Positions 1-9,600 of a DNA stretch of 64,000 nucleotides are shown in pieces (position 1 is the first letter of the stretch; each line of letters opens with the position of its first letter). The DNA lies in contig NC_088188.1 in the NCBI RefSeq assembly GCF_028769735.1, positions 5,479,001-5,543,000 of the forward strand, read 5' to 3'. Below the pieces are notes generated by a model. That model saw nothing but the letters and a program-made list of their open reading frames with translations. It searched no databases and was not told where the DNA came from. Made by a program: the position numbers and the translations under genes. The DNA comes from Zonotrichia leucophrys gambelii. Lineage: Eukaryota; Chordata; Aves; Passeriformes; Passerellidae.

Positions 1-18
1 AGCCTCATCTTTGTGCGG
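1..18 (+). CDS. GAS2L2: GAS2L2 exon fragment (GAR domain)
   Basis: The codons read SLIFVR and are followed directly by a consensus donor, gtgagt, at 19-24. Joined to the exon at 563 they give the continuous GAR-domain string IFVR-ILREHVM, which sets both the frame (phase 0) and the junction. The exon continues to the left of the window. Confidence 0.88.
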
Positions 19-2660
19 GTGAGTCTGCTCCATCCCTGCTCCTGGGGGAAAACATCAGGAATTCTGCTCTGCTGCCATGACCCCCTTTCCATCCCCCAAA
101 AGAGTCTGTGTGGGAGTTTTGATCACTATTCCCAAAGCAGGGGAGCTCAGCCCTGTCACAGATGTTGGTATGGATTTAACCACCCATGTGTGTGGGACAA
201 ACCCTGACACCCCCACAGAGCCACAGCCTGCTCCCACCCAGCTATGGGAGCACTGGGATGCTCTGAATCCATCCCCAAGCACGGCCAAAGAACTCAGCAC
301 ACCACGAAGGACAGGGATTTTCCAAAAGGATCCCTCACCCTCCTTGTGGTGACAAAATAAACCTGTCGGGATGGCCTCAGGAGCTGAGCAAGGGGCGCAG
401 CCGCCCTTTGGGACACTGGTGGCACTTGGGGCCAGCCCAGAGCTGCCCTTTGGGACACTGGTGGCACTTGGGGCCAGCCCAGAGCTCTCGAAGCCCGGCC
501 GGGGGTGCCACCCCCAGGCTGCTGCCGGTGTCCCCTGGCACGGACATTCCCGATGTCCCCAGATCCTGCGGGAACACGTCATGGTGCGGGTCGGGGGCGG
601 CTGGGACACGCTGGAGCATTACCTGGACAAGCACGACCCGTGTCGCTGCACGTCGCTCTGTGAGTCCCCACGTCCCCAAACCCCGCGGCTGGCTGAGGAT
701 GGGGTCTGTGCCTGGTCTCGATGCTTCTCGGAGGCTTTGGTACAGCCATGCCGAGAAATATCGGGTTTTGGGGACTTTCTTTGGTTTTGGTGGCCACTAG
801 AGGTCATGGAAGACTTCAGGATGGAGCCGGACCCCCAAAGCCGCTTTGCAGGGAGCACAGGCACTCTCGGGGGGCTGGATGCTGACCCACGGCTGGGTGG
901 GCTTCCCCGCGGGTGGGTGCATGGCACAGGGGCGCTGAGCCCCCCTCGCTGTCCCCGCAGCTCACAAACAAGGCCGGAAGGGCCGGAGCCCGCAGCAGCA
1001 GGTGCAGCACGAGGTGCGGCTGTGCCCGGCCGCCCGCAGCCCCCAGCCCGCCCTGCTGCTCATCAGCCGCTCCCAGAGCCCCCTGCCCCCCGTGCCCTGG
1101 GGGGGCCGCGTCCCCCCTGCCGCCCCCTCCCCGGAGCGCTGGGGTCGCCAGACGGGGGCCAGCCCTCAAACGGAGCCGGCACAGCCCCGGAGGGTCCCCT
1201 CGGGCAGGTAAGTGCTGCAGAGATGCTTCGTGCCCCAAACTGAGCCGGTTTGGTAGCATATTTAGAATTTTTCCCCTCTCCCGTCTGGAGGTGCCCAGCA
1301 CCAGGCGGGACCGGGGGGATGCAGCAGCTCCCGGCCCCTCCCCGCTGTCTGTCCCTGCAGGATGCGGGAGCCACCCGCTGTCCCTTTGGGGAGGCAGCCG
1401 CCACCATCCCGCTCACCGGCCCGATCCGGCTCCCCTGGGCTCGGAGCGAGGGGCCGGGCACCCACCCCGTCCCGGCTGAGCGCCCCGAACGGCGCGGGGG
1501 TGCCCAGGGCATGGCAAGGGACCAGCCCGGGGACATCATCCAGCCCAGGGACATCATCCAGCCTGGGGACATCCGGCCTGGGGACATCATCCAGCCCAGG
1601 GACATCATCCATCCCGGGGACATCATCCGGCCAGGGGACATCATCCATCCCTGTGGCACCGGCACGGGGCAGGCCCGCAGCTCCCAGCCCACGGACGGCA
1701 CCGGCAGCTCCGAGGAGCGCCCAGCAAGGAGGAAAATCATCTGTGCCGGCTGCCAGGCCGCAGGAAACGGGGACAGCCACCGCACCCCGAGCCCCCAGTC
1801 CCCTCAAGGTCTGCACCCCCTCCTCGCTCCAGGATGCTCCAGGAGACCCCCGGAGCCTGAAGAGCCCACGGGAAGGGAGGCAAGGAGCCCTGGGCCGGGG
1901 CCGACAGCCCTCACCCCGGAATTGCTCCAGCCAAGCCCCGAAATTGGACAGCAGCGTTAAACTCTCCCTCAAAGCCAGCCCGGCCCCTCGGCCCGCCACC
2001 CCTCAGGGCCGTTCTGTGGGGCAGTGCAGGGTCTGTGATGCTGGGGACAGTCCCCAGGGGACAGGACAGAACCACCCAGCCCCGAGCACAAGGACTGGGG
2101 GCACCCAGGGACCTCGAGGGGCACAGGATGGCCCCGAGGGGTTCAGGGCCTGCTGTGGGCACACGCAGCCCCCCGGCTATGCCAGCGTGCTAGAGGAGCT
2201 GTCCCGCGGCCCGCAGCCCCTGCGCCCCGTGGGGATGTGGGGACAGGTCCCCAAAACTGCCCCAGGAGCTGCCCCGGAGCTCCCGGCCCCGGGAGAGGCA
2301 GAGAGGCCGGGAATGGGGGGCCAGACCCCGGCCCCGGGAGAGGCAGGGGGGCCGGGAATGGGGGGCCAGACCCCCCGGGCCAGCATCGCCACCAAGCCCC
2401 GGCGCTGCCTGAAGAAGCCCGAGCGGGTGCCCTCCATCTACAAGCTGAAGCTGCGGCCCAAGGTGCGGCCCCGGCGGGACCACAGGCCGGGCAAGCGCCC
2501 CTCGCGCATCCCCACCCCGCTGGGGCATCGGCCCCGGGGCCAGCGGCGACCCCCGGGCGCCCCCCGGGCCCCCCAGAGCGGCAGCGCCCGCCCCGAGCCC
2601 TCCCCGGGGGACAGCGGCACCTGGCTGAGCGAGGATGAGGAGGAGGAGTCGTGGGTCTGA
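1..2660 (+). CDS. GAS2L2: GAS2L2, growth-arrest-specific 2-like protein 2 (3' part, 4 exons)
   Basis: Coding exons are 1-18 (partial), 563-659, 961-1207 and 1361-2660, with GT/AG borders and matching phases throughout. The family crosslinks F-actin and microtubules through an N-terminal CH domain (outside the window) and a GAR domain. GAS2L2 acts at basal bodies of multiciliated cells, and its human loss causes a primary ciliary dyskinesia. Seen here: the end of the GAR domain (SLIFVR, then [29 protein letters not shown]), an ISRSQSP block, a long low-complexity Pro/Ser region, then a basic block [20 protein letters not shown] with an SRIP end-binding-protein motif and the acidic terminus EEEESWV. 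These tail motifs match what I recall of human GAS2L2 and separate it from GAS2L1. The gene converges on RASL10B, as in mammals. The start and CH exons lie to the left of the window. Confidence 0.93.
19..562 (+). other. GAS2L2 intron
   Basis: GT-AG intron between two GAR-domain exons. Apart from the tandem duplication at 403-486, I see no gene, RNA or mobile element in it. Confidence 0.8.
403..486. repeat. Perfect 42-bp tandem duplication in a GAS2L2 intron
   Basis: A 42-bp unit beginning gccctttgggacactggtgg occurs twice back to back (about 403-444 and 445-486) with no obvious mismatch. It ends about 76 bp before the acceptor of the GAR exon. Such a clean copy suggests recent slippage and length polymorphism. 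Confidence 0.85.
563..659 (+). CDS. GAS2L2: GAS2L2 exon: GAR (microtubule-binding) domain core
   Basis: The exon encodes the most conserved part of the GAR domain: [16 protein letters not shown], then [16 protein letters not shown]. The Cys/His residues match those of the family's zinc-type fold. The acceptor is ccccag ending at 562 and the donor gtgagt starts at 660. The exon is 97 bp and leaves one base, which pairs with CT of the next exon to make Ser. Confidence 0.93.
961..1207 (+). CDS. GAS2L2: GAS2L2 exon: linker after the GAR domain
   Basis: The acceptor is gtccccgcag ending at 960 and the donor is gtaagt at 1208. The translation runs [14 protein letters not shown], then VQHEVRLCP and [13 protein letters not shown]. 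The VQHEVR and ISRSQSP pieces resemble the same region of mammalian GAS2L2. If the donor were ignored the frame would stop immediately at 1209, which supports splicing here. Confidence 0.87.
1361..2660 (+). CDS. GAS2L2: GAS2L2 last coding exon: disordered tail with SxIP motif
   Basis: The acceptor is gtccctgcag ending at 1360. The open frame runs 433 residues to a TGA at 2658-2660. The first 300 or so residues are Pro/Ser/Gly-rich and probably disordered, with an 18-bp coding minisatellite (1529-1651) and a 45-bp coding duplication (2284-2373). The conserved end holds [24 protein letters not shown], an SRIP motif coded at about 2502-2513, and the EEEESWV terminus. SxIP motifs in basic surroundings bind EB proteins at microtubule tips. 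Strong GC bias also leaves long chance frames on the other strand. Confidence 0.9.
1529..1651 (+). repeat. In-frame 18-bp coding minisatellite in GAS2L2
   Basis: About seven units of gggacatcatccagccca, one shortened, lie inside the last GAS2L2 exon. Because the unit is a multiple of three, the array encodes repeated GTSSxPG-like peptides and keeps the frame. Two units read SSIP and so resemble the SxIP end-binding motif. Confidence 0.9.
2284..2373 (+). repeat. In-frame 45-bp coding duplication in GAS2L2
   Basis: Two nearly identical 45-bp units encode PAPGEAxxPGMGGQT twice. They differ mainly at the two residues after GEA (ER against GG). They lie just before the conserved basic block of the tail, and the unit length preserves the frame. 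Confidence 0.88.
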
Positions 2661-2965
2661 GCCCAGCCCGAGGCACGGACAGACGGACGGACGGACAGAC
2701 CGACGGAGCCCTCCCTCCGAGGGTGGGAGCCATGCTGAAGGTGAAGATGGAGCAGAACCATCCCTGGTGGGATTGCTCCCACACAGCCCGGGGGGTTCCA
2801 CCTCATTTTCACTGCTGCACCCCATCCTTCCCAATGGATTTATTTTTCTGGTAATCCTGCTAAACAGGCACTTTTGTACTGGAAAAATCCAGCCCCAAAT
2901 CAAGGCTTTCTGCAGGAGGAAGGGTTTAGCCACACCTGGAGAGGGGACACCCCATCCTTGACACC

Positions 2966-2971
2966 CATAAA
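2966..2971 (+). terminator. Possible GAS2L2 poly(A) signal (CATAAA)
   Basis: CATAAA, a weak variant of AATAAA, lies 306 bp after the GAS2L2 stop and is followed by ordinary GT-containing sequence. The first exact AATAAA on this strand is at 4228-4233, much further out. Which one is used cannot be decided from sequence. Confidence 0.3.
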
Positions 2972-4134
2972 AAGCATCTCACACCTCAGTGCTCCCCATC
3001 TGCACCAGTGAGCCCCGTGTCTGACAGCTCCAAAAGCCTCCATGAGTGCTGGGGGGTCACAGGAGGGACCCTGTGATGGCTGTGGTCCCCTCAGGGGTGC
3101 TGGATGTCACCATAATTCTCCAAATTAGGGTCACAGCACAGGCACTGCTGCCCCCGAGCCCCCAGCAATGCTGTTTGTGCAATAGAAATGTGCCAAAACT
3201 CCATTTCCACTTCTTTTCTGTGTGGGTGTGGAGGGAGGAAGGATAATCCTGATGTGGGCACAGCAATCGTCCCCCTGAGAGCCCCACAATGCCCAGGAGA
3301 GTCTCATTTTCCACAAGAGGATGGAGCCAGCCCCACTTCCCTGCAGAGGAGCTGCAAATGTGAGCGCTGGGACTCAGGGAATGCAAAAACCTGCTGGCAA
3401 AAACACTCCTGAGGCCGGTACAGAACAAGGGGACAGACCTGATTTTTAATTCAATTTCAAAGAAGGAGGTGCAGGGCGTCACAGGCGGTGCAGACACCTC
3501 GGGAATCTCCAACAAGGAGTCCAGGGGGGAAAGGGAAGCCAAGTCCAGGCTTGGGATGCTCAGTGGGGCAGGAGGAGGAGGAGGAGGAGAAGGGAGCATC
3601 CTTGGTGAACCCAGCATCACCCCCAGGAGCACAGGGCAGGGACCTGGCACTGCCCTGGGCACAGCAGTGGGGACATCCCAGCTTGGGACAGGCCCAGGCT
3701 GCTCTCAGCAGGACCAGGGAGGCGTTGGGTGAGTGGTAAATCTGTAGTAAGGTGTGAGTAGGGCCGCAGGGTGCTCGTGCTCCAATCCCTGCGCCTGGAC
3801 AGCTGGGATCTCCCTGCCTGCACCACCCACCCCTTCCTGGGCTCTGGGGAGAGGAGCTCTGTGTAGCCCTCGTTCTTCCAGGAGCTGGGAAGTGCTGTGG
3901 AAGCAGTGAGAGTTGTTGTTATTACTAATATAACTTCCTCTGTCTATAAAGTACAATAGAATATAACAATTATATTTATAACCTTTTTTTTCTTCTTTTT
4001 TTTTCTTCAAAATACTAAATAGATGCTATAAAAACCTGTAACTAATTGTGCTATAAACTGCAGGCTACAGGGTTATAACAAACAATGTATTGGCTTAGTC
4101 GTTGATATGTGTAGTGTGAGCACTTTAGAAATGC

Positions 4135-4140
4135 TTTATT
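4135..4140 (-). terminator. Possible RASL10B poly(A) signal
   Basis: The + strand reads TTTATT, so the - strand has AATAAA, preceded by AATAAT, inside an AT-rich block with no recognisable transposon. Use of this site would give RASL10B a 3' UTR of about 2.2 kb. A further - strand AATAAA lies near 2831. Confidence 0.35.
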
Positions 4141-5756
4141 ATTAGCATTTACCAAGGAATTTCCTTCTCAGACAATTTGGAGGGGTAAAGCTCTAGCCAG
4201 AGATCGATAAGTGGACTCAGATATGTTAATAAATCCTGTCAGGATGAGCTTGGACAGGGAGCCAGGTTTGCCACGAAGGCAAGGGATGGTGACAAGTGCC
4301 ACTGCCCTTCCTGGCTGAGATGGACTCATGTCCCCCCATTGCCTTTCCTAATTTTTTTCCTTTTTTTTTTTTTTGTTTTAAATTTTGGAGCGAGGGGTTT
4401 GATTCCCCAAGCAGGGAGGGAGGAGCAGGATGCACGCCCAGCCCTGGCACAGGGATGGGGTGGTCAGAGGCACTGGAGCTCAGCTGGAGCTGCCTTGGAT
4501 GGGAAGCAATTCCAAGAGCACAGTGGAGCTGTGCTGGACACCAGGCTGTGGTGGCAGAGAGGGCTTGGGTGTCCTGTTCTGATGAACCCTTCCAGCTCCT
4601 TGTGGCAGCAGGAATCACGGGGATGGATTTGCTGGAGCATGGATCAGACTCAGATCCTGCCTCAGCAGGTGAGGATGGTGTTTCCCTGTGTGTCACAGGG
4701 ACCAGCCATGGAGAAACCACGACCCTCTCGGCCTCTTGCTCTGCCTCCACCACCCCATCACCATTTCCTAGCAGGGGCTGCCCTTTGCCAGCCCACCCTG
4801 CAGGGCAGCACGCAGGCGAGCTGCGGCTCTGGTGCAAACACAAACCACAAGATTAAAAAATAATAATTAAACAATTAAAAAAAACCAAAACATGGGGGAC
4901 TCACTTTGCTATTAGGGATATGCAGAGAGAGAAAAAAAAAAAACAAAGCAGGAATTCAGCTGGAAGTGCTGCTCCAGCTCCCTGTTGCTGCCGAGGCAAC
5001 ATCCTTGTGGGAAAACCCAGCCTGGTGGCACTGCCGGGGGCACAGGGGGCACAGGGGGGTGCCCACCTGCCCAGGACACCCCAGGGGCTGGGGTGCAAAG
5101 CTGGTCACCTGCTGAGCCCAGGAGCAGAGGTAGCAGAGGGGTGACCTGCCCAGCAAGGAGCATTCCCAGGTTATTTGGTGCTCACAGCCTTCCTGTGCTG
5201 GGGCTGTGCTGGGGCACAGGGGGGCTCAGAGCCCTGGGAAGGCAGAACTCAGCTCCTGGGGGTGTCAGGAGCAGGACTGGGATTTACTTTTCCCCCCTTT
5301 TTTTGCTTTCATCCAGAATATCCACCTGGAGGTCTGACCTGACCAAACCTAAAGACAGCGCATGTAATCTGGCTGCTCTGCCCTCCACAGGGAGAAATCC
5401 CACAAGGGGAAAAGAAGAGCTCCTGTTTCCCTGTGCCCCAGAGACAGAGCCATGCCCAGAACACCAGGATACAGGTGCTGGATAATTCCCTTCCAGGAGC
5501 AGGTGATGAGGCAGCACCAGGAGCTGCCCCTGTGCTGCCAGGGCAGGAACTGGCAAGGATGAAGGGACAGCCAAAAATTTGGGCACCTCCTCCACCCTCC
5601 AGTGGCATGTACAACCCCCTGGGATGGCTTTGGCCTCAAGCTCTGCAGGCTCGCAGAGAGCTCAGGGCCATCCCTCACCCCTCACTGTCCCCCTGCACCC
5701 CCTGTCCCCAAATGTCACCTCAGCAAGCCCAGAGGTGCCTCCAGCACAGCTCCCAC

Positions 5757-6365
5757 TGCCCGGGGAGCAGAACCATCCCCAGGTTTGGGGGTCCCTGGGC
5801 AGGGAGCTCACAGGATGGTGCAGCAGAACCATCCCCAGGTTCAGGGGGTCCCTGGGCAGGGGGAGCTCATGTGATGGTGCAGTACAACCATCCCTAATTT
5901 TGGGCAGCCCCCTGAAGGGTCCCTGGACAGGGGGCTGCTCACATGATGGTGCAGCAGAACCATCCCCAAATTTGGGCAGCCCTAGGGTCCCTGGGAAGGG
6001 GGCTCACAGGGTGGTGCAGCAGAACCATCCCCAGGTTTGGGGTGTCCCTGGCAGGGGTCTCCTCACATGATGGTGCAGCAGAACCATCCCCAGGTTTGGG
6101 AGCTCCCTGGGCTCACATGATGGTGCAGCAGAACCATCCCCAGGTTTGGGGTGTCCCTGGCAGGGGTCTCCTCACATGATGGTGCAGCAGAACCATCCCC
6201 AGGTTTGGGGTGTCCCTGGCAGGGGTCTCCTCACATGATGGTGCAGCAGAACCATCCCCAGGTTTGGGGTGTCCCTGGCAGGGGTCTCCTCACATGATGG
6301 TGCAGCAGAACCATCCCAGGGTTTGGGGGTCCCTGGGCAGGGGTCTCCTCACATGATGGTGCAGC
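5757..6365. repeat. 59-bp minisatellite running into the RASL10B stop codon
   Basis: About ten tandem units share a gcagaaccatccccagg core followed by a ccctggcaggggtctcc-like stretch. From 6118 to 6356 the units are almost identical and exactly 59 bp apart (6121, 6180, 6239, 6298, 6357). Units further left are diverged and vary in length. Each well-kept unit contains ctcacatgatggtgcagc, which on the - strand is the RASL10B ending Cys-Thr-Ile-Met-stop. The array thus sits in the RASL10B 3' UTR and overlaps the last 17 bp of the coding sequence. Confidence 0.93.
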
Positions 6366-6619
6366 GGTTCCTGCGCAGCGCGCCCTGGAAGCGGATGGTG
6401 GTGTGGACGTGCTTGCAGCGGGCACAGCCCACGCTCTTGAGGAGCTCGCTGAAGAGCAGCAGGATGTGCCAGTTGTACTTGGCCGAGCACTCGATGTAGC
6501 CGCACTTCCACGTCTTCTTCACCAGGTTGGAGACGTTCCAGCGCGGGATGACCCGGCCCCGCTGCAGGTCCCGCTTGTTGCCCACGATGATGATGGGCGT
6601 CTCCGAGGTGCCGATGACC
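6349..6619 (-). CDS. RASL10B: RASL10B last coding exon (NKRD, SAK, CTIM box)
   Basis: The acceptor is ccctccccag. The exon encodes [36 protein letters not shown] and [13 protein letters not shown], then TGA. The last five codons, stop included, are repeated many times in the adjoining minisatellite. Confidence 0.95.
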
Positions 6620-9600
6620 CTGGGGAGGGCGGGAGGTGAGGGAGGATGGCAGGGAGGGACACAGAGGGACAGCCCACAGAGCTCAACCCATCCCCAAAGG
6701 GCTCCTGGCTGTGCCTTGCCTTGTCCCCTTGTTCCCCTCCGTGTCCAGCCACCCCTCATGCGGGAATCTACAAAATCAGAGGGTTTTGGGAAAGCTGCAA
6801 AAGGCAGGCTTCAGAGACAGCAGAACTGTGATTAAAGCTAAGCAGCAGCCATGAGATAGGTCAGCAGAAAAGTTATTTAAACTGTAGAAAAGCAAGGACA
6901 AATAGAACAATGGTGTGTCTATTAACGCTTGTCTAGAATAACTTTCTAAGCTATTTACATAAACTATTTATATAAACTTTTCTGGAAAGCTAAACTTTCC
7001 AGAAAAGTTTATCTAGAAAGATATTAGAAAGTTTGAAGCTTAATAATAGAGTTTTGTGCATTGTGTTTTAAAGCTTACAAGGAGGTCTTGTATTCAAAAT
7101 AGGCAAGCATTGTTTAACCAAAGGTACGTGTGCTTATAGTGATTAGATAGAACTCCTGTCAATGTGCTTTTGCTTTGTGTGATTGGTCAAAAAATTATAA
7201 AGTAAGTTGTAACATTAAGTTCTTAGTTTTCTGCTTGAGATGTGAGCTGCTGGCATCTTCTCATTGTCATAATTATGTAATGAGGTTGATGTTGGAAAAT
7301 AAAACAGCTCAAAGCACATTCCAGCAGTCCTGTCCCGCTGGTGATTTGTACAAACACCCCAGCTGGTGACACCCCCATGGCACCTGCAGCTGCTCACGCA
7401 GGGCTCAGCCACAGGGGACACCTGCCTGGCTCATTAATGCACAAATCAACAGCCAGAATCAAAGCCAGATCCCAGCCAGGCTCCTCAAAGCTCTGCCAAC
7501 CTTAACCCTGTTTCTTCTCTCTTGGAGTGAGAGTGAGAGGTGTGGATGTGAAGTGAAGTGAAGTGAAGTGAAGTGTTGTTGGATGTGCTGCTGGTGTGGA
7601 ATCTTACAGAAAGCAGCTAATCCTGTTTTCCTGGGAATTCTGTCAGGAATGAGGCAGGGATTTGCTCAGAGCCTTTGCTGGGCGTTTTGCAGCTCATTTT
7701 TGGGGCTGGCAGCAGAGAATCCTCCGTCCCTCCCTGGGTTGCATGGAGCAGGACAGGGAACAGCTGGACCAGGAATCCTGGCTTCAGAGGAGCCTGCCTG
7801 GGCTCCTGCTCCTCTCTTGGTGTTGGGGCTCCCATCCCTGCCCAAGGGGCATTGTGCCAGTCTGGTATCTCCTCTCTGATGCCAGGATGTGCCCCCCATG
7901 GTGCAGAACTCCCTTGCCACCTCCCCAGAGCCATCCGTACCTCGTTTCCAGGATCTGCTGGCGGATGGTTTTGATGTACTCGAAGCTGTCAAAGCAGCAG
8001 ATGTCATAGACCAGGATGTAGGCATGGACACTCCGGAGCCCCCTGCAGCACACGTCTGCCCACTCCTGCGGGGGCACACAGGGGTCAGTCCTGGCTCTGG
8101 GCCTGGGGGATGCCCTGCCCTGTTCTGGGGGCTGCACATTGCCCCAGCACCCCTCTCTGCTCTGCCCAGACCCATCTGTGTGTGCCCCATCACCAGAGAT
8201 CCCACATCCCCCCTGTCAGCCCAGGGGAGAGGTAACAGGATGTGTCAGCCCCAATTCCACTCCTGAGGGAAGATTGCAGCCTAATTGCAGCCCAGAGCTG
8301 AGCTGGGAGTGGGGCTGGATGCAGCCCCCTGCTCTGGGTGGATTCATCCTCCAGAGTTGCTAATTAGCTGTGCTAATTAGTGATGCACCCTGGTTTTTGG
8401 AGCAGGGCGGGTGAGGAGGATGCTGAGCCCCATCTGAGGGTGATGCAGCAGCAGCTCTGTGGGTCACAGGGGGAAGGTGACAGCAGCTCTGTCTGAGGGG
8501 ACATGGGGACAGAAGGGGAGCAGAGGCTGCTCAGGAGCTGAGTGTGTGAGAGCAAGATGTGGATCCAGGGCAGAGGCAGGCAGGGGTGGCCTCTCTACAG
8601 CCAAAATCTGGAGCTGAAAGAAATTAATGCTGTTAGGAAACCCTTGGGTTTCTGGGAACAACTGGATTTTTTTTTTTTTCATGCCATGAGTGAAAATCTG
8701 CCTCACTTCAGGCACTTTCCCATCCCAGCAGTGGGACTGGGAATGGCAGCCCCTGCAGGCAGCACTGCAAAACCTTCCTGGGTGCCTTGCAAAGGAGAAA
8801 GACTCTCCAGGGAGGAAAGGCATCACTTGTCCCTGAGCAAACCCCCTCAGAGCCATGAATCAGCCTTTCCCGAGGTTATATCAGAATGAGGAGGGGAAAG
8901 GGGAGTTTTGGGATGTGGGTTTATCTCTGTCACAGGGGGCAGCAGGGGAAGGAGGGGGCAGAGGGACACAGCCCCTCCCTGCCCACCCAGGGGAGATGCT
9001 GGGGAGATCCTGGGGCTCAGAGATGCAGGAGGATGGAGCAGCAGCCTCGGGGCTCCTCTGAGCCCTGATACACCAGGGAGACAAAGAACTGCAGCTATTT
9101 CACCGTGCTGGGGGCAGCTCTGCCCTGTCAGGGTGGTTTTCCTCAGCAGTGCGGGTCTCCTGGGATGTTTGAGCTTTGCACTGCAGGAGCAGCATGTCAG
9201 AGAGGCACTGGCTCCTGCTCCCCTTGCAGGACAGCACTGCAGGGATGCTGCTCCTGGCACAGAGCTGAGTCCAGGATGTTTCCCAGCAGACAGAGCTTTA
9301 TCCCTCTCCTTTCCCCTCAGAGCCACCCCTCTGATCACCCTCTGTTCCCTGGAAACCTCCATCTGCTCCCACTGGCACCTCCTCTGGGGTGCAGCAAGGC
9401 AGGGAGTTAATGGAGTGTGTGAGCATTGGCTGCTGTGTCAATAAATTACCCTTTGCTATTTCGGGCTCTTTCTCACGCTGACCTTTCCTTCCCTGCTCTC
9501 ACCCATTAATTTTTAAACCTTCTCCTCGCCCCTGGAGTGCTCATTTCACCTCCTGCCTGATGGTACAGGTGCTCTTGGAGCACTACATGGCCCCTGTGAC

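Larger units (their letters stand above)
2661..6348. other. Tail-to-tail region between GAS2L2 and RASL10B
   Basis: It holds the 3' UTRs of two converging genes. Near the left is a short gacggacg-type microsatellite (about 2683-2708). An AT-rich, non-repetitive block at about 3900-4240 stands out from its GC-rich surroundings and may be the distal 3' UTR of RASL10B. Poly-A/poly-T runs lie at 4355-4375 and 4850-4945, and a 59-bp minisatellite fills 5757-6365. I found no convincing coding exon; the open frames here lack splice or homology support. Confidence 0.7.
6620..7940 (-). other. RASL10B intron with an LTR-like insertion
   Basis: Most of the intron's 1.3 kb is an AT-rich LTR-like element (about 6759-7370). 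The rest is GC-rich unique sequence with a short aagtg microsatellite at 7551-7575. No exon is seen. Confidence 0.8.

Noticed and set aside
5757..6365. A CRISPR array
   Set aside because: The units are contiguous 59-bp tandem repeats with no unique spacers, in a bird genome; it is a minisatellite.
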